Source: Alistipes sp.
GTDB taxonomy: Bacteria > Bacteroidota > Bacteroidia > Bacteroidales > Rikenellaceae
DNA length: 64,000 nucleotides
Direction of reading: 5' to 3'
Assembly (NCBI GenBank): GCA_017555105.1
Contig: JAFZHB010000012.1
Location: 1 to 64,000, forward strand
In this document: piece after piece, positions 18,653-28,083 of the stretch
How positions within the stretch are numbered: position 1 is the stretch's first letter
Layout of the letters: every line of letters starts with the position of its first letter
The notes under the pieces: generated by a model
The model's database searches: none
What the model was told of the DNA's origin: nothing
What the model saw: only the letters and a program-made list of their open reading frames with translations
Made by a program: the position numbers and the translations under genes

Positions 18653-19276
18653 CTATCGGAAATCTACCACCTCATAGCCGGAATAGGCCTGAAGCGAGAA
18701 GGGTGCAAGCGGCTGCTCGGCAGCGCGCAGGTAGGTCAGTTTCACATCGACGCCGACGCCATCCATCTCATAGCGTACCCCCTTCGGGAGCAGCTTTGCA
18801 CGATCGAGCGTCAAGTGAATACGGGTCTTAGGATCGGCTTTCAACACCAATTCGAGCCGCACCGTATCACCTTCGGTAACAGTGCGTTCCACCATGTAGA
18901 GTTCGGGTGCAAAGTCAAAGGCGCGGGTCGGATTATCCAGCAGGTTGCCACTCTGCTGATCAATAGGAGTCAGGGTAATGGTTTCTCGACGATGATCCAC
19001 CTCGTAGCGCATCGCAGCTTCGCCCCAGACCTCAGCCTCGGGGAGCGTGATGCGATAGCGATCGCCCGCAACCACATAGCGACCCTGCAGGGCAAACCCC
19101 TCGCCCTCCATCATAAACGAGACCTCATAGGGGTCGTAGGCTCGCATCGTAGCAGCAAGCTGCTGCAGCATGGCCGCATCATCACCCTGCGCCACGGCAG
19201 AGAGAGGAAAGAGCAAAGAGCAAAGAGCAAAGAGGACTTTACTCACAGCGACCCAATATGACCCAAAGCGACCCAT
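18653..19276 (-). CDS. LolA-like outer-membrane lipoprotein carrier family protein
   Basis: A 207-residue protein with a signal peptide (FALCSLLFPLSAVAQG) and a LolA-like sheet: YDPYEVSFMMEGEGFALQGRY, RYRITLPEAEVWGEAAMRYEV and RLELVLKADPKTRIHLTLDR. LolA shuttles lipoproteins across the periplasm. Bacteroidota often encode a divergent LolA-like protein after ftsK, as here (11-bp gap). The ATG at 19276 is used; an in-frame GTG at 19246 would give a more typical signal peptide. The signal-peptide codons contain a 7-bp tandem repeat (19207-19234). True LolA function is plausible but not shown. Confidence 0.7.
   Translation of the reverse strand: MGRFGSYWVAVSKVLFALCSLLFPLSAVAQGDDAAMLQQLAATMRAYDPYEVSFMMEGEGFALQGRYVVAGDRYRITLPEAEVWGEAAMRYEVDHRRETITLTPIDQQSGNLLDNPTRAFDFAPELYMVERTVTEGDTVRLELVLKADPKTRIHLTLDRAKLLPKGVRYEMDGVGVDVKLTYLRAAEQPLAPFSLQAYSGYEVVDFR
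19207..19234. repeat. 7-bp tandem repeat within the lolA-like signal-peptide codons
   Basis: Three perfect copies of CAAAGAG (19214-19220, 19221-19227, 19228-19234) preceded by a degenerate copy GAAAGAG (19207-19213). On the coding strand this reads CTCTTTG repeated. The unit is not a multiple of three, so gain or loss of one copy would shift the reading frame near the start of the gene. Confidence 0.75.
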
Positions 19277-19287
19277 CTGATCTGCAA

Positions 19288-21990
19288 TTAGAAGATTCCC
19301 AAATCCTGCAATTTAGCCTCCAGCGACTGCATATCGTGGAAGAGAATATCGCGCGGCTTGGCACCCTGCTGACGGCCGACAATGCCGGCACGCTCGAGCT
19401 GCATCATGATGCGGCCTGCTCGGTTGAAGCCCACCTCATAGTTACGCTGAATCATCGAAGTTGAGATCGAGCCGCTCTGCACAGCATCGCGCGCGATCTC
19501 GGCAAAGAGCGAGTCGTACTTCTTCGGCGCAAGATCCTGCTCCTCACTGCCCATGGCCGGATCACCACCCTCAGGTACATAGTCGGGCAGCGCATAAGCC
19601 GACATATAGCCCTGCTGCTTGGCAATATACTCCACGATGCGCTCCACCTCCTTGGTCTCGACCAATGCACACTGAATACGCGTCACCTCACCATCCTTCG
19701 AGAAGAGCATATCTCCGCGACCAATCAGCTGGTTGGCACCCGGGCGGTCGAGGATCGTGCGCGAGTCGATCATCTGCATCACACGGAAGGCAATACGCGC
19801 CGGGAAGTTGGCTTTGATACCACCCGTGATCACCTTCACATCGGGACGCTGCGTAGCAATGATGAGGTGGATACCCACCGCACGCGCCTTCTGCGCCAGA
19901 CGCATCACCGGACGCTCCACCTCGCGTGCCATCATGATCAGGTCGGCAAACTCATCGACCACGACCACAATGTAGGGCAGATAGCGGTGTCCCTTCTCGG
20001 GATTGAGGCGACGCTCGGTAAACTTCGCATTGTACTCGACGATGTTGCGCGAGGTGGCCTTGCTCAACAACTCCAAACGACTATCCATCTCCACACAGAG
20101 CGAGTTGAGCGTATAGACCGCCTTCATCGGGTCGGTTACAATCGCACGATCCTCCGACTCCATCTTGGCCAGGAAGTGGCGCTCGAGGTTGCCATAAACC
20201 GAGAACTCGACCATCTTCGGGTCGATCATCACGAGTTTGAGCTGCGAGGGGTGTTTATGGTAGAGCAACGAGGTGATGATCGCGTTCAGACCCACCGACT
20301 TACCCTGACCCGTAGCACCCGCCACCAAGAGGTGCGGCAGCTTCGCCAGGTCGAAGCAGAAGTTCTCGTTCTGGATCGTACGACCGATCACCACGGGAAG
20401 CTCGGCCTTCTGCGCAAACTCAAAGAAGCGCTTCGAGCGCACAGCCGAGAACATCGAGACGATCTGTTTATTCTGGTTCGGCACCTCAATACCAATCGTA
20501 CCCTTACCCGGAATGGGGGCAATAATACGAATACCCAACGCTTTCAGGCTCTGGGCAATATCCTGCTCCAGACCCTGAATCTTCGCAATCTTCACACCCT
20601 GCGCCTGCACAATCTCATAGAGCGTGACCGTAGGGCCTACCGTGGCCTTGATCTTCTGGATCGGAATACCGAAGTTGGCCAGCGTCTCCTCGATCTTCGA
20701 CTTATTCTCAAAGATCTCCTGCTCCGAGACCTCCGACGAGGAGGTGTAGTCCTCCAGAAGCGTCACAGAGGGTTTGCGGTAGGTCAGCAGATCCTTCGTC
20801 GGATCATAGAGTTCGCTCTTCAGCTCGCTCTTCGTGGCAGCCTCATCCTCCTCGGGCACCTCCACCGTTACGACCAAGCCCTCCGTTTCGGGAGCGGGCA
20901 TCGGCACGGGCTGTGCGGGCTGTTCGATCGGTGTAGGGGTCGGTTGCGGTGCTACCGCCACCTCGGGAGTCGGCTCGGGGGTCGGCTCGACCAGCTTATT
21001 CAGGTCGATCTCGACAAACTCCTCCGGCTGCGTACGCGGAGCACGCTGAGCCACCTTGCGCGGAGCAAGCTCCACCAGACCGCCTCGCCCCATCACGACG
21101 CGCTCATCGGCCGTATCAATCTCGACAAAGGGGCTCTCGGGAGCAACGGCTACCGCAGGCTCGATCGACTCGGGCTGCTCTTCGGCCACCATCTCCGACG
21201 CAGCCATCGGCGCAGCGGGATCAACCTCTACAAAGGGGGACTCCCCCCAGGCATCCGCTGGCGACTCCTCCGCCACCATCGGTTGCTCCTCCACAAGGTC
21301 GGTTTCAGGCTCCGCCTCCGTCTCCTCCACGGCATGGCGATCGGCACGATGCAGAACACGCTCCACAAGCTGGCCGCTCTTATCGACCACCACCTGGCTC
21401 GCCTCGTTGACCGTATTGATAAAGTTTCGATTGATAAAGACACCCGTCAGAATCCAACCACCCACCAATAGGATCGTTGTACCCAGCCCACCAATGTGGT
21501 TGTGGAGCAGACGCGCCATCTCGATACCAAAATCACCGCCCCATCCCGTCGAGGCAATCAAGCTCCAACGCGTACCAAAGATGAAGCCCAGCGTCAGCGA
21601 GCCAAGCAGCATCACGATCAGCAGCGAGAGCGTTACATGATTGAGCAACAGCGGTTTCTGTCGGATAATCCGCACACCGAGCAGCAAGACAATCACCGGC
21701 AACAAAAGACCAAACAGACCAAACGAACGATCCACCAACTGCAAGCCCAACCAGGCACCTGCCCAGCCGCACATATTCTCCGGTGTAACACCCAGCGTCG
21801 TACGCTCCTCGGCCGTCAGCTGCAAGCCGCTCTGATCGGCCTCCCAACCCAGGAACGAGAAGAAGACCGAAGCTGCCAGATAGAGCCCCACAAAGGCGAC
21901 GATCAGGCCCAAAATCCAACGGGCGCTATCGCGGTTGGAGCGCTGCACCTCTTGGCGGTTATTATACGATTGTCTATTGTTTGTTGCCAT
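19288..21990 (-). CDS. ftsK: DNA translocase FtsK/SpoIIIE
   Basis: Septal DNA pump that moves chromosome termini during division. The 900 residues comprise an N-terminal membrane part (helices around 23-47, 75-107, 118-140 and 168-186), a Pro/Glu-rich linker at about 205-400, the alpha/beta domains and a motor with Walker A GATGQGKS (558-565), Walker B YIVVVVDEFADLIMM and IATQRPDVKVITGGIKANFPARIAF. The C-terminal gamma winged-helix (about 830-900, ISTSMIQRNYEVGFNRAGRIM) is the type that reads KOPS-like sequences. The linker repeats a SPFVE(V/I)D motif. It lies 36 bp after murI and 11 bp before the lolA-like gene. Confidence 0.95.
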   Translation of the reverse strand: MATNNRQSYNNRQEVQRSNRDSARWILGLIVAFVGLYLAASVFFSFLGWEADQSGLQLTAEERTTLGVTPENMCGWAGAWLGLQLVDRSFGLFGLLLPVIVLLLGVRIIRQKPLLLNHVTLSLLIVMLLGSLTLGFIFGTRWSLIASTGWGGDFGIEMARLLHNHIGGLGTTILLVGGWILTGVFINRNFINTVNEASQVVVDKSGQLVERVLHRADRHAVEETEAEPETDLVEEQPMVAEESPADAWGESPFVEVDPAAPMAASEMVAEEQPESIEPAVAVAPESPFVEIDTADERVVMGRGGLVELAPRKVAQRAPRTQPEEFVEIDLNKLVEPTPEPTPEVAVAPQPTPTPIEQPAQPVPMPAPETEGLVVTVEVPEEDEAATKSELKSELYDPTKDLLTYRKPSVTLLEDYTSSSEVSEQEIFENKSKIEETLANFGIPIQKIKATVGPTVTLYEIVQAQGVKIAKIQGLEQDIAQSLKALGIRIIAPIPGKGTIGIEVPNQNKQIVSMFSAVRSKRFFEFAQKAELPVVIGRTIQNENFCFDLAKLPHLLVAGATGQGKSVGLNAIITSLLYHKHPSQLKLVMIDPKMVEFSVYGNLERHFLAKMESEDRAIVTDPMKAVYTLNSLCVEMDSRLELLSKATSRNIVEYNAKFTERRLNPEKGHRYLPYIVVVVDEFADLIMMAREVERPVMRLAQKARAVGIHLIIATQRPDVKVITGGIKANFPARIAFRVMQMIDSRTILDRPGANQLIGRGDMLFSKDGEVTRIQCALVETKEVERIVEYIAKQQGYMSAYALPDYVPEGGDPAMGSEEQDLAPKKYDSLFAEIARDAVQSGSISTSMIQRNYEVGFNRAGRIMMQLERAGIVGRQQGAKPRDILFHDMQSLEAKLQDLGIF

Positions 21991-22026
21991 AGTCGTAGCA
22001 AATCTATTCGTTCAAGTTCTATTATC

Positions 22027-22797
22027 TTATAGGTGTGCCTTCGCCTCCAGCGCCTCACGATACGCCTCATCGGCAAAGGTCACAAACTCCTCCGTAGCCT
22101 CATGCGCAGGGTCGCACGCCAGGTTGTTCACCTCGAGCAACTGCCCTACCCGACGCGCCACAGCAGCCGAAGGATCGATAAAGTTCACGGCATAGCCCTC
22201 CGCCGCGCGTTGCATCGCTCCCAAAAGGAAGGGGTAATGTGTACATCCCAGCACGATCTGATCGGCACCGCGCTCGAGCATCGGTCGCAACACCGCGCCC
22301 ACACACTCGACCGCCTCGACACTCGCCTCGCGCCCCTCCTCCACCAGCTCAACAAAGCCTCTGCCGGCAGCGGTCAGCACCTCAATATCGGCACCATAGC
22401 GAGCCGCTGTGCGTCGGAACAGTTCACCATCAAGGCTGCGCTCGGTAGCCAGCACCCCCACCACCCGGCTCTTCGTCTGCAGGCAGGCGGGTTTAATTGC
22501 CGGCTCCATGCCCACGATCGGCATCGGAGCGTACTTCGCTCGGAGCGCCTCGATAGCAGCCGCCGTAGCCGTATTACAAGCCACGACCACCAGCTTACAC
22601 CCCAACGACACAAGATGACCCACCGCCTCATCGGCCAGGCGCGCCACCTCCTCGCGCGAACGCGAGCCATAGGGGCAATGCTTCCCATCGCCCAGGTAGA
22701 TGAGCGACTCGCGGGGCAGCAGTTGCCGCACCGCACGATGGATGCTCAAGCCACCCATACCTGAGTCGTAGATGCCTATTGGTGCGTTGTTAAGCAC
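22027..22797 (-). CDS. murI: Glutamate racemase
   Basis: Converts L- to D-glutamate for peptidoglycan precursor synthesis in the cytoplasm. The 256 residues show the two catalytic cysteines in VVACNTATAA (Cys74) and VLGCTHYPF (Cys185), plus the N-terminal IYDSGMGGLSI substrate loop and the CPYGSRS motif. The start codon at 22797 is GTG, chosen because no ATG lies upstream in frame and MLNNAPIGIYDSGMGG aligns with the family start. The 10-bp gap to aroK is inside a dispersed AT-rich element. Confidence 0.95.
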   Translation of the reverse strand: MLNNAPIGIYDSGMGGLSIHRAVRQLLPRESLIYLGDGKHCPYGSRSREEVARLADEAVGHLVSLGCKLVVVACNTATAAAIEALRAKYAPMPIVGMEPAIKPACLQTKSRVVGVLATERSLDGELFRRTAARYGADIEVLTAAGRGFVELVEEGREASVEAVECVGAVLRPMLERGADQIVLGCTHYPFLLGAMQRAAEGYAVNFIDPSAAVARRVGQLLEVNNLACDPAHEATEEFVTFADEAYREALEAKAHL

Positions 22798-22831
22798 AAT
22801 TCAAAATTTAGAATCTAGAATCCAAAATTAA
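22798..22831. repeat. Dispersed AT-rich intergenic element, copy 2
   Basis: Related to the copies at 12911, 32126, 58201 and 63365, here in the reverse-complement orientation (AATTCAAAATTTAGAATC...). It extends through the aroK stop codon, so the last codons of aroK (ILDSRF) are written in repeat sequence. Confidence 0.6.
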
Positions 22832-23323
22832 CGCTATAATCTGGTCATCGCTCAGCGTGTCACAGTCGATCACGAGCTGCGCCTTGAGATAGTGAGGCTC
22901 GCGCTTCGCCATATCTTCCCGCATGAAGGCCACCAACTGTTCATCATTGAGGCCACGCAGACGCGGACGCTTCTGGCGACCGTGAGGGCTCAACCGCGAA
23001 GCAATATTCTCGGCCGAACGACGCAGGTAGACCGTGCAGCCCACGCGGTTCATGCACTCCATGTTATCCTCCCAAGTCGGCAAGCCGCCTCCGGTCGAGA
23101 TGACACCCGCCCCCTGCTCAATGGTCTGTTCCAAGGCGGCGCGCTCCTGACGGCGGAAATAGCCCTCACCGGCATAGCGGAAGATGTCGTAGACGACAGC
23201 CCCCTCCATCTGCTCCACCTCGTGGTCCGTATCTACATACGCCACCCCCAGGCGGTGTGCCAATTTGCGACCGAGCGTACTCTTGCCGCAACCCATATAT
23301 CCGACCAAAAAGAGCGGTTTCAT
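22808..23323 (-). CDS. aroK: Shikimate kinase
   Basis: Phosphorylates shikimate to shikimate-3-phosphate in the chorismate pathway. The start is placed at ATG 23323 (MKPLFLVGYMGCGKST); an upstream TTG at 23341 would add six residues and abut parC, and is less likely. The 171-residue protein has a P-loop at 8-16, DTDHEVEQ (Asp31/Asp33) for Mg and shikimate, ISTGGGLPTW for the substrate, and an LxxR-type lid (SRLSPHGRQKRPRL). Length fits the family. The C-terminal six residues are encoded by the AT-rich repeat. Gap to parC is 18 bp. Confidence 0.93.
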   Translation of the reverse strand: MKPLFLVGYMGCGKSTLGRKLAHRLGVAYVDTDHEVEQMEGAVVYDIFRYAGEGYFRRQERAALEQTIEQGAGVISTGGGLPTWEDNMECMNRVGCTVYLRRSAENIASRLSPHGRQKRPRLRGLNDEQLVAFMREDMAKREPHYLKAQLVIDCDTLSDDQIIALILDSRF

Positions 23324-23341
23324 CGCCTCGAGCCTACTCAA

Positions 23342-26158
23342 TTAAAAGAGGTTCAACTGCGCCGGATCCAAGAGATCGTCCTCGTCACCACGCGGGCGCT
23401 CCACCTCCAGCGGAATACCCGTGGGCGGAATCGGCTTCACGGGGGTGAGATCTACCTCCGGCTCAACCCATTCAACGATCTCGGCCTCCTCAACGGCAAC
23501 CTCATTCGTCGTCTCGGCAATCGGCTCATCGAGCTCCTCCGACGGCTCGTCGCCCTGCGGATCCTCCTCGATCGGCTCTTCGGGTTCGATAAACTTCACC
23601 GTAGCAACATCGAAGGTCGAAAGGCGCTTACCCTTTGCCTGCGGGCTCTTCACACCCACAAACGAGTCCACATCGAAGCGATCTGCGGGTCGATGCTCGT
23701 GAGCACCCTTGTAGGTCAGTTCCACCTCTGCACCCTCGCACTCCGTGACGCAGACAAAGCGGCTCGTCTCGTCGAGGAAGGCCTGCAGCTTCTCCGAGAG
23801 TTTGATCGAGAAGCGCTTCATGTAGTAATAGCCCTGCTCATTATCGAAGTAGCAGAGGCTGAAGATCGCCTCGGGACGATAGCGGCAGACAAAGACCGTA
23901 TCATCGGGGAAGTGCTGCGCCACATCGTAGCCCGTCACATAGTATTGGTTGCGGCCCGTCCACACGAGCAGCTTATCATCTCCGGCAAACTCACCCAGCA
24001 GCGTACCGCGACCATCCGTATTCAGGCGACGGATATCCTCGTCGTACCAGATGTTCTGACCGCTCAGGGTCGAGGTGCCACGCTCCTTCAAGACAATCTT
24101 GTGGATGCTGTAGCGCGAGAAGAGGTTACCCTGGCTCTGGCGTCCCTTGATGGCCAGCGTCGAGAAGTCCAGATCGACGATCAACTTCTTCAGACGCGGA
24201 CGCGGGCGGAAGTAGATCTTCAGCACCTCGGCCTCACCATTCGGGTTGACCGTCATATAGAGGATCTCGCTCTTGGGCGTACCCTTCGTCATGTCGTAGA
24301 CCTTATCGCGCGTCACCGACTTGATGGCACAACGCTTCATCATGATCGGCTCACCCGGCTTACCATCGCGGTAGAGCACATTGTAGATCGTGCGCTCGTC
24401 GTTGCGCTTGAAGACGCCGATGTAGTAGATATTCTTCTCGAAGTAGGCCTTCTCCTGCACCTTCGTGATGATGTAGCGACCATCCTTCGTAAAGACAATC
24501 ACATCGTCGATATCCGAGCAGTCGCAGACAAACTCGGCATCCTTCATCGACTTACCGATACCGAAGAATCCCTCGGCGCGATCCACATAGAGTTTCGCAT
24601 TCGAGACAGCCACCTTCGTAGCCTCAATCGTGTCGAAGGTGCGCAGCTCCGTCTTACGCTCGCGACCCTCGCCATACTTCTCGCGGATGCGCTCGTAGTA
24701 GGCAATCGCATACTCCGTCAGGTGTGCCAGTTCGTGCTTCGTCTGCTTGATATCGAGCTCGATCTGCTTGATCTCGTTGTCCGCCTTCTCGCTGTCGTAG
24801 CGCGTGATGCGGATAAACTTCAGCTCCGTCAGGTGCTGCACATCCTCCATCGTCACCTCGCGACGCAAGAGCTTCTTGAAGGGCTCCAAGCCCTTATCTA
24901 CCGCCTCATAGGCAGCCTCACGCGAGCGGCAGCTCTCCATCAGCTGGTAGAGCTTATTCTCGATGAAGATACGCTCCAACGAGGCGGTATGCCAGGCGGC
25001 ATTCAACTCGTCGAGCTTGATCTCCAACTCGCGCCCCAAGAGGTATTTCGTATGATCGGCCGAGCGACGCAGGATGTCGCTCACGCCCATAAAGTGCGGC
25101 TTCTCGTCCCAGATCACGCAGGCATTCGGCGAGATCGACACCTCGCAATCGGTGAAGGCGTAGAGCGCATCGATGGTCTTATCCGACGACTCGTCGGGCG
25201 CCACCTGAATCACGATCTCCACCTTATCGGCCGTCAGGTCATCGACCTTGCGGATCTTGATCTTACCCTTCTCATTCGCCTTCAGGATCGACTCCTTGAT
25301 CGACTCCGAGGTGGTCGAGAAGGGGATCTCGGTGATGGCCAGCGTACGCTTGTCGATCTTCGAGATCTTGGCACGCACACGCACGGCACCACCGCGCAGA
25401 CCGTCGTTGTAGCGGCTCACATCGGCCATACCGCCCGTCGGAAAGTCGGGATAAAGTTGGAACGGCTCACCCTTCAGGTGGGCAATCGAGGCTGCAATCA
25501 ACTCATTGAAGTTGTGAGGCAGAATCTTCGACGCCAGACCCACGGCAATACCCTCCGTACCCTGCGCCAGCAAGAGCGGGAACTTCACGGGGAGCGTTAC
25601 GGGCTCCTCCTTACGGCCGTCGTAGGCCATCATCCACTCGGTCGTCTTCTTGTTGAAGACCACATCGAGGGCAAACTTCGTCAGGCGCGCCTCAATGTAT
25701 CGGGCAGCCGCCGCGCCATCGCCCGTGAGGATGTTACCCCACGAACCCTGGCAGTCGATCAACAGGTCCTTCTGACCCAGCGTCACGAGCGCCGTCTCGA
25801 TCGAGGCGTCACCGTGGGGGTGGAAGGCCATCGTCTGACCTACGATGTTGGCCACCTTGTTGTATTTGCCGTCCTCCATCTGACGCATCGTGTGCAGGAT
25901 GCGGCGTTGTACGGGCTTCAAACCATCGGCCAAGTGGGGCACAGCACGCTCAAGGATTACATACGAGGCGTAATCCAAAAACCAATTCTTATACATGCCC
26001 GTCAGGCGGTGCACACCGCTCTCGTCGCGCATCAGTCGGTCGAACTTGGCCGCTTTGCCCGAGGGTACAACCTCGTCCTCTGCGCCCTCCGTCACCTGAT
26101 CCGGTGCATCGATCATCGGTTCCTCCTGTCCGGGGATCATATCCTGTTCGCTTGCCAT
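23342..26158 (-). CDS. parC: DNA topoisomerase IV subunit A (ParC-like)
   Basis: Cleavage subunit of the decatenating type IIA topoisomerase. The 938-residue protein has LADGLKPVQRRILHTM, AFHPHGDASI and the catalytic tyrosine in AAARYIEARL (Tyr154). It lacks a GyrA-box; instead the C-terminal part is a divergent beta-pinwheel followed by an acidic Glu/Pro-rich tail (about 840-938). It begins 6 bp after the parE-like gene, the usual ParE-ParC pairing in Bacteroidota. The N-terminus carries about 35 acidic residues before the conserved core. Confidence 0.92.
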   Translation of the reverse strand: MASEQDMIPGQEEPMIDAPDQVTEGAEDEVVPSGKAAKFDRLMRDESGVHRLTGMYKNWFLDYASYVILERAVPHLADGLKPVQRRILHTMRQMEDGKYNKVANIVGQTMAFHPHGDASIETALVTLGQKDLLIDCQGSWGNILTGDGAAAARYIEARLTKFALDVVFNKKTTEWMMAYDGRKEEPVTLPVKFPLLLAQGTEGIAVGLASKILPHNFNELIAASIAHLKGEPFQLYPDFPTGGMADVSRYNDGLRGGAVRVRAKISKIDKRTLAITEIPFSTTSESIKESILKANEKGKIKIRKVDDLTADKVEIVIQVAPDESSDKTIDALYAFTDCEVSISPNACVIWDEKPHFMGVSDILRRSADHTKYLLGRELEIKLDELNAAWHTASLERIFIENKLYQLMESCRSREAAYEAVDKGLEPFKKLLRREVTMEDVQHLTELKFIRITRYDSEKADNEIKQIELDIKQTKHELAHLTEYAIAYYERIREKYGEGRERKTELRTFDTIEATKVAVSNAKLYVDRAEGFFGIGKSMKDAEFVCDCSDIDDVIVFTKDGRYIITKVQEKAYFEKNIYYIGVFKRNDERTIYNVLYRDGKPGEPIMMKRCAIKSVTRDKVYDMTKGTPKSEILYMTVNPNGEAEVLKIYFRPRPRLKKLIVDLDFSTLAIKGRQSQGNLFSRYSIHKIVLKERGTSTLSGQNIWYDEDIRRLNTDGRGTLLGEFAGDDKLLVWTGRNQYYVTGYDVAQHFPDDTVFVCRYRPEAIFSLCYFDNEQGYYYMKRFSIKLSEKLQAFLDETSRFVCVTECEGAEVELTYKGAHEHRPADRFDVDSFVGVKSPQAKGKRLSTFDVATVKFIEPEEPIEEDPQGDEPSEELDEPIAETTNEVAVEEAEIVEWVEPEVDLTPVKPIPPTGIPLEVERPRGDEDDLLDPAQLNLF

Positions 26159-26164
26159 AGTCGT

Positions 26165-28030
26165 TTAGTTAAGTTCCTGCTCCACGAGGTCCTCCTCGAC
26201 ACGCAGGTTGTTAATAATGAAGCCCTGTCGCTCGAAGGTGTTCTTACCCATGTAGAACTCCAAGAGGTCGTGGATCGGGTCATCTTTCGTGATGCGCACC
26301 TTGTCCAGACGCATCTGATCGCCGATAAAGTTCTTAAACTCCTTGTCCGAGATCTCACCCAAACCTTTAAATCGGGTAATCTCGGCCGAGGCGCCACACT
26401 TCTTCACTGCGGCCTGACGCTCCTCCTCCGAGTAGCAGTAGTAGGTATCCTTCTTGTTACGGACACGGAACAACGGTGTCTGCAGCACATAGAGGTGGCC
26501 GCGGCGGATCACCTCGGGGAAGAACTGCAGGAAGAAGGTCGTAATCAGCAGACGGATGTGCATACCGTCGACATCGGCATCGGTTGCCACGATCACCTTC
26601 TCGTAGCGCAGGTTATCGACATCCTCCTCGATGTTGAGCGCCAGCTGCAGGTATTTAAACTCATCGTTCTTATAGACCACCGCCTTCGACTGCCCATAGC
26701 AGTTGAAAGGCTTACCGCGCAGCGAGAAGACCGCCTGCGTATGGGCATCGCGGCACTTCGTCACCGACGACGAAGCCGAGAGACCCTCCGTGATGAAGAT
26801 CATCGTCTTGTCGGCCAGCTCGCTCTTATCGTTGCGGTGGATCTTACAGTCGCGCAGCTTGGGGTTGTTGAGCGAGACCTTCTTGGCCGTCTCGCGCGCC
26901 TGCTTCTGCACGCCAGAGATCGCCTTGCGCTCCTTCTCGTTCTCGACGATCTTCTTTTGGATCGCCTGTGCCGTATCAGGGTGCTTGTGCAGGTAGTCGT
27001 CGAGGTGCTTCGAGAGGAAGTCGCCCACGAACGAACGGATCGTCACGCCGGGCATCGCCTCCTTCGAACCGAACTTCGTCTTGGGCTGGTTCTCGAACTG
27101 CGGATCCTCGACCTTGATGGCTACAGCCGCTACGATCGAGGTGCGCACATCCGACGGATCGTAATCCTTGCGGTAGAACTCCTTGAGCGTACGGGCAATC
27201 GCCTCACGGAAAGCCGCCTGGTGCGTACCGCCGTGGATCGTGTGCTGACCGTTGACAAACGAGTAGTAGCTCTCGCCATAGCCCGTGCCGTGGGTGATCG
27301 CCACCTCGATATCCTCGCCAATGAGGTGGATCGGCTGATAGAGAGGATCCTCCGACATATTCTCATTCAATAGATCGAGCAGACCATTCTTCGAGGTGTA
27401 GCTCACGCCGTTCAGCACGAGCGTCAGACCCAGGTTCAGGTAGCTATAGTTGCGGATGCGCTGCTCGATGTACTCCATGTTGTAGGCGTAGGTGCCGAAG
27501 ATCTCGGGATCGACCTCGTAGGCGATGTAGGTACCGTTCTTCTCGTTCAGACCACTCTCCCACTGCTCGCTGATCTTGATACCCTGCTCGAAGGAGACCG
27601 TGCAGGCCTCGCCATCGCGCACCGAGCGTGCCGTGAAGTGGCTCGAAAGGTAGTTCACAGCCTTCACACCGACACCATTTAGACCTACCGTCTTCTTGAA
27701 GGCCTGGCCGTCGTACTTCGCTCCCGTATTCATCTCGCTCACGGCCGCCGTAAGCGACTTGAGCGGAATACCGCGACCATAGTCGCGTACCGAGACACGG
27801 TTGTCGCGCACCTCAATCTCGATGCGTTTACCGACACCCATGATAAATTCGTCGATCGAGTTATCGATCACCTCCTTGATCAGGACATAGAGTGCCTCAT
27901 CGGGCAACGATCCGTCGCCGATGCTGCCCACATACATACCCGGACGCAGGCGAATGTGTTCGCGCGGCGAGAGGGTTTTGATCGCATCATCGTCGTAGTT
28001 TGCGGTTGTATTTTTCTGGATTTCTGCCAT
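26165..28030 (-). CDS. parE: DNA topoisomerase IV subunit B (ParE-like)
   Basis: ATPase subunit of topoisomerase IV. Within 621 residues the GHKL ATPase is marked by EVIDNSIDEFIMG, VRDYGRGIPL and VGLNGVGVKAVNYLSS. The TOPRIM domain follows with FITEGLSASSSV (catalytic Glu) and VIVATDADVDGMHIR (metal-binding DxD). The C-terminal GLGE segment FKGLGEISDKEFKNFIG is present. Pairing with the ParC-like gene 6 bp downstream and the absence of a GyrA-box partner support ParE over GyrB. First or second gene of the plsC-to-lolA unit; a 53-bp gap separates it from plsC. Confidence 0.92.
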   Translation of the reverse strand: MAEIQKNTTANYDDDAIKTLSPREHIRLRPGMYVGSIGDGSLPDEALYVLIKEVIDNSIDEFIMGVGKRIEIEVRDNRVSVRDYGRGIPLKSLTAAVSEMNTGAKYDGQAFKKTVGLNGVGVKAVNYLSSHFTARSVRDGEACTVSFEQGIKISEQWESGLNEKNGTYIAYEVDPEIFGTYAYNMEYIEQRIRNYSYLNLGLTLVLNGVSYTSKNGLLDLLNENMSEDPLYQPIHLIGEDIEVAITHGTGYGESYYSFVNGQHTIHGGTHQAAFREAIARTLKEFYRKDYDPSDVRTSIVAAVAIKVEDPQFENQPKTKFGSKEAMPGVTIRSFVGDFLSKHLDDYLHKHPDTAQAIQKKIVENEKERKAISGVQKQARETAKKVSLNNPKLRDCKIHRNDKSELADKTMIFITEGLSASSSVTKCRDAHTQAVFSLRGKPFNCYGQSKAVVYKNDEFKYLQLALNIEEDVDNLRYEKVIVATDADVDGMHIRLLITTFFLQFFPEVIRRGHLYVLQTPLFRVRNKKDTYYCYSEEERQAAVKKCGASAEITRFKGLGEISDKEFKNFIGDQMRLDKVRITKDDPIHDLLEFYMGKNTFERQGFIINNLRVEEDLVEQELN

Positions 28031-28083
28031 TCAACAAAATCAAAAAAAGCGTTATCGTAGTTTCATCATTTCCTATTCGAGGC

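Noticed and set aside
22892..27373. A 1493-codon open frame on the plus strand, opposite aroK, parC and parE
   Set aside because: It is the reverse strand of well-identified genes. It has no domain, and low stop-codon density opposite biased GC-rich genes explains it. The same holds for other long antisense frames opposite gyrA, ftsK, the large TPR gene and secDF.
23342..28030. Considered whether the topoisomerase pair could be gyrase
   Set aside because: A separate gyrA with GyrA-box-like motifs is at 15.9 kb, and this pair lacks the box and follows the ParE-ParC arrangement.
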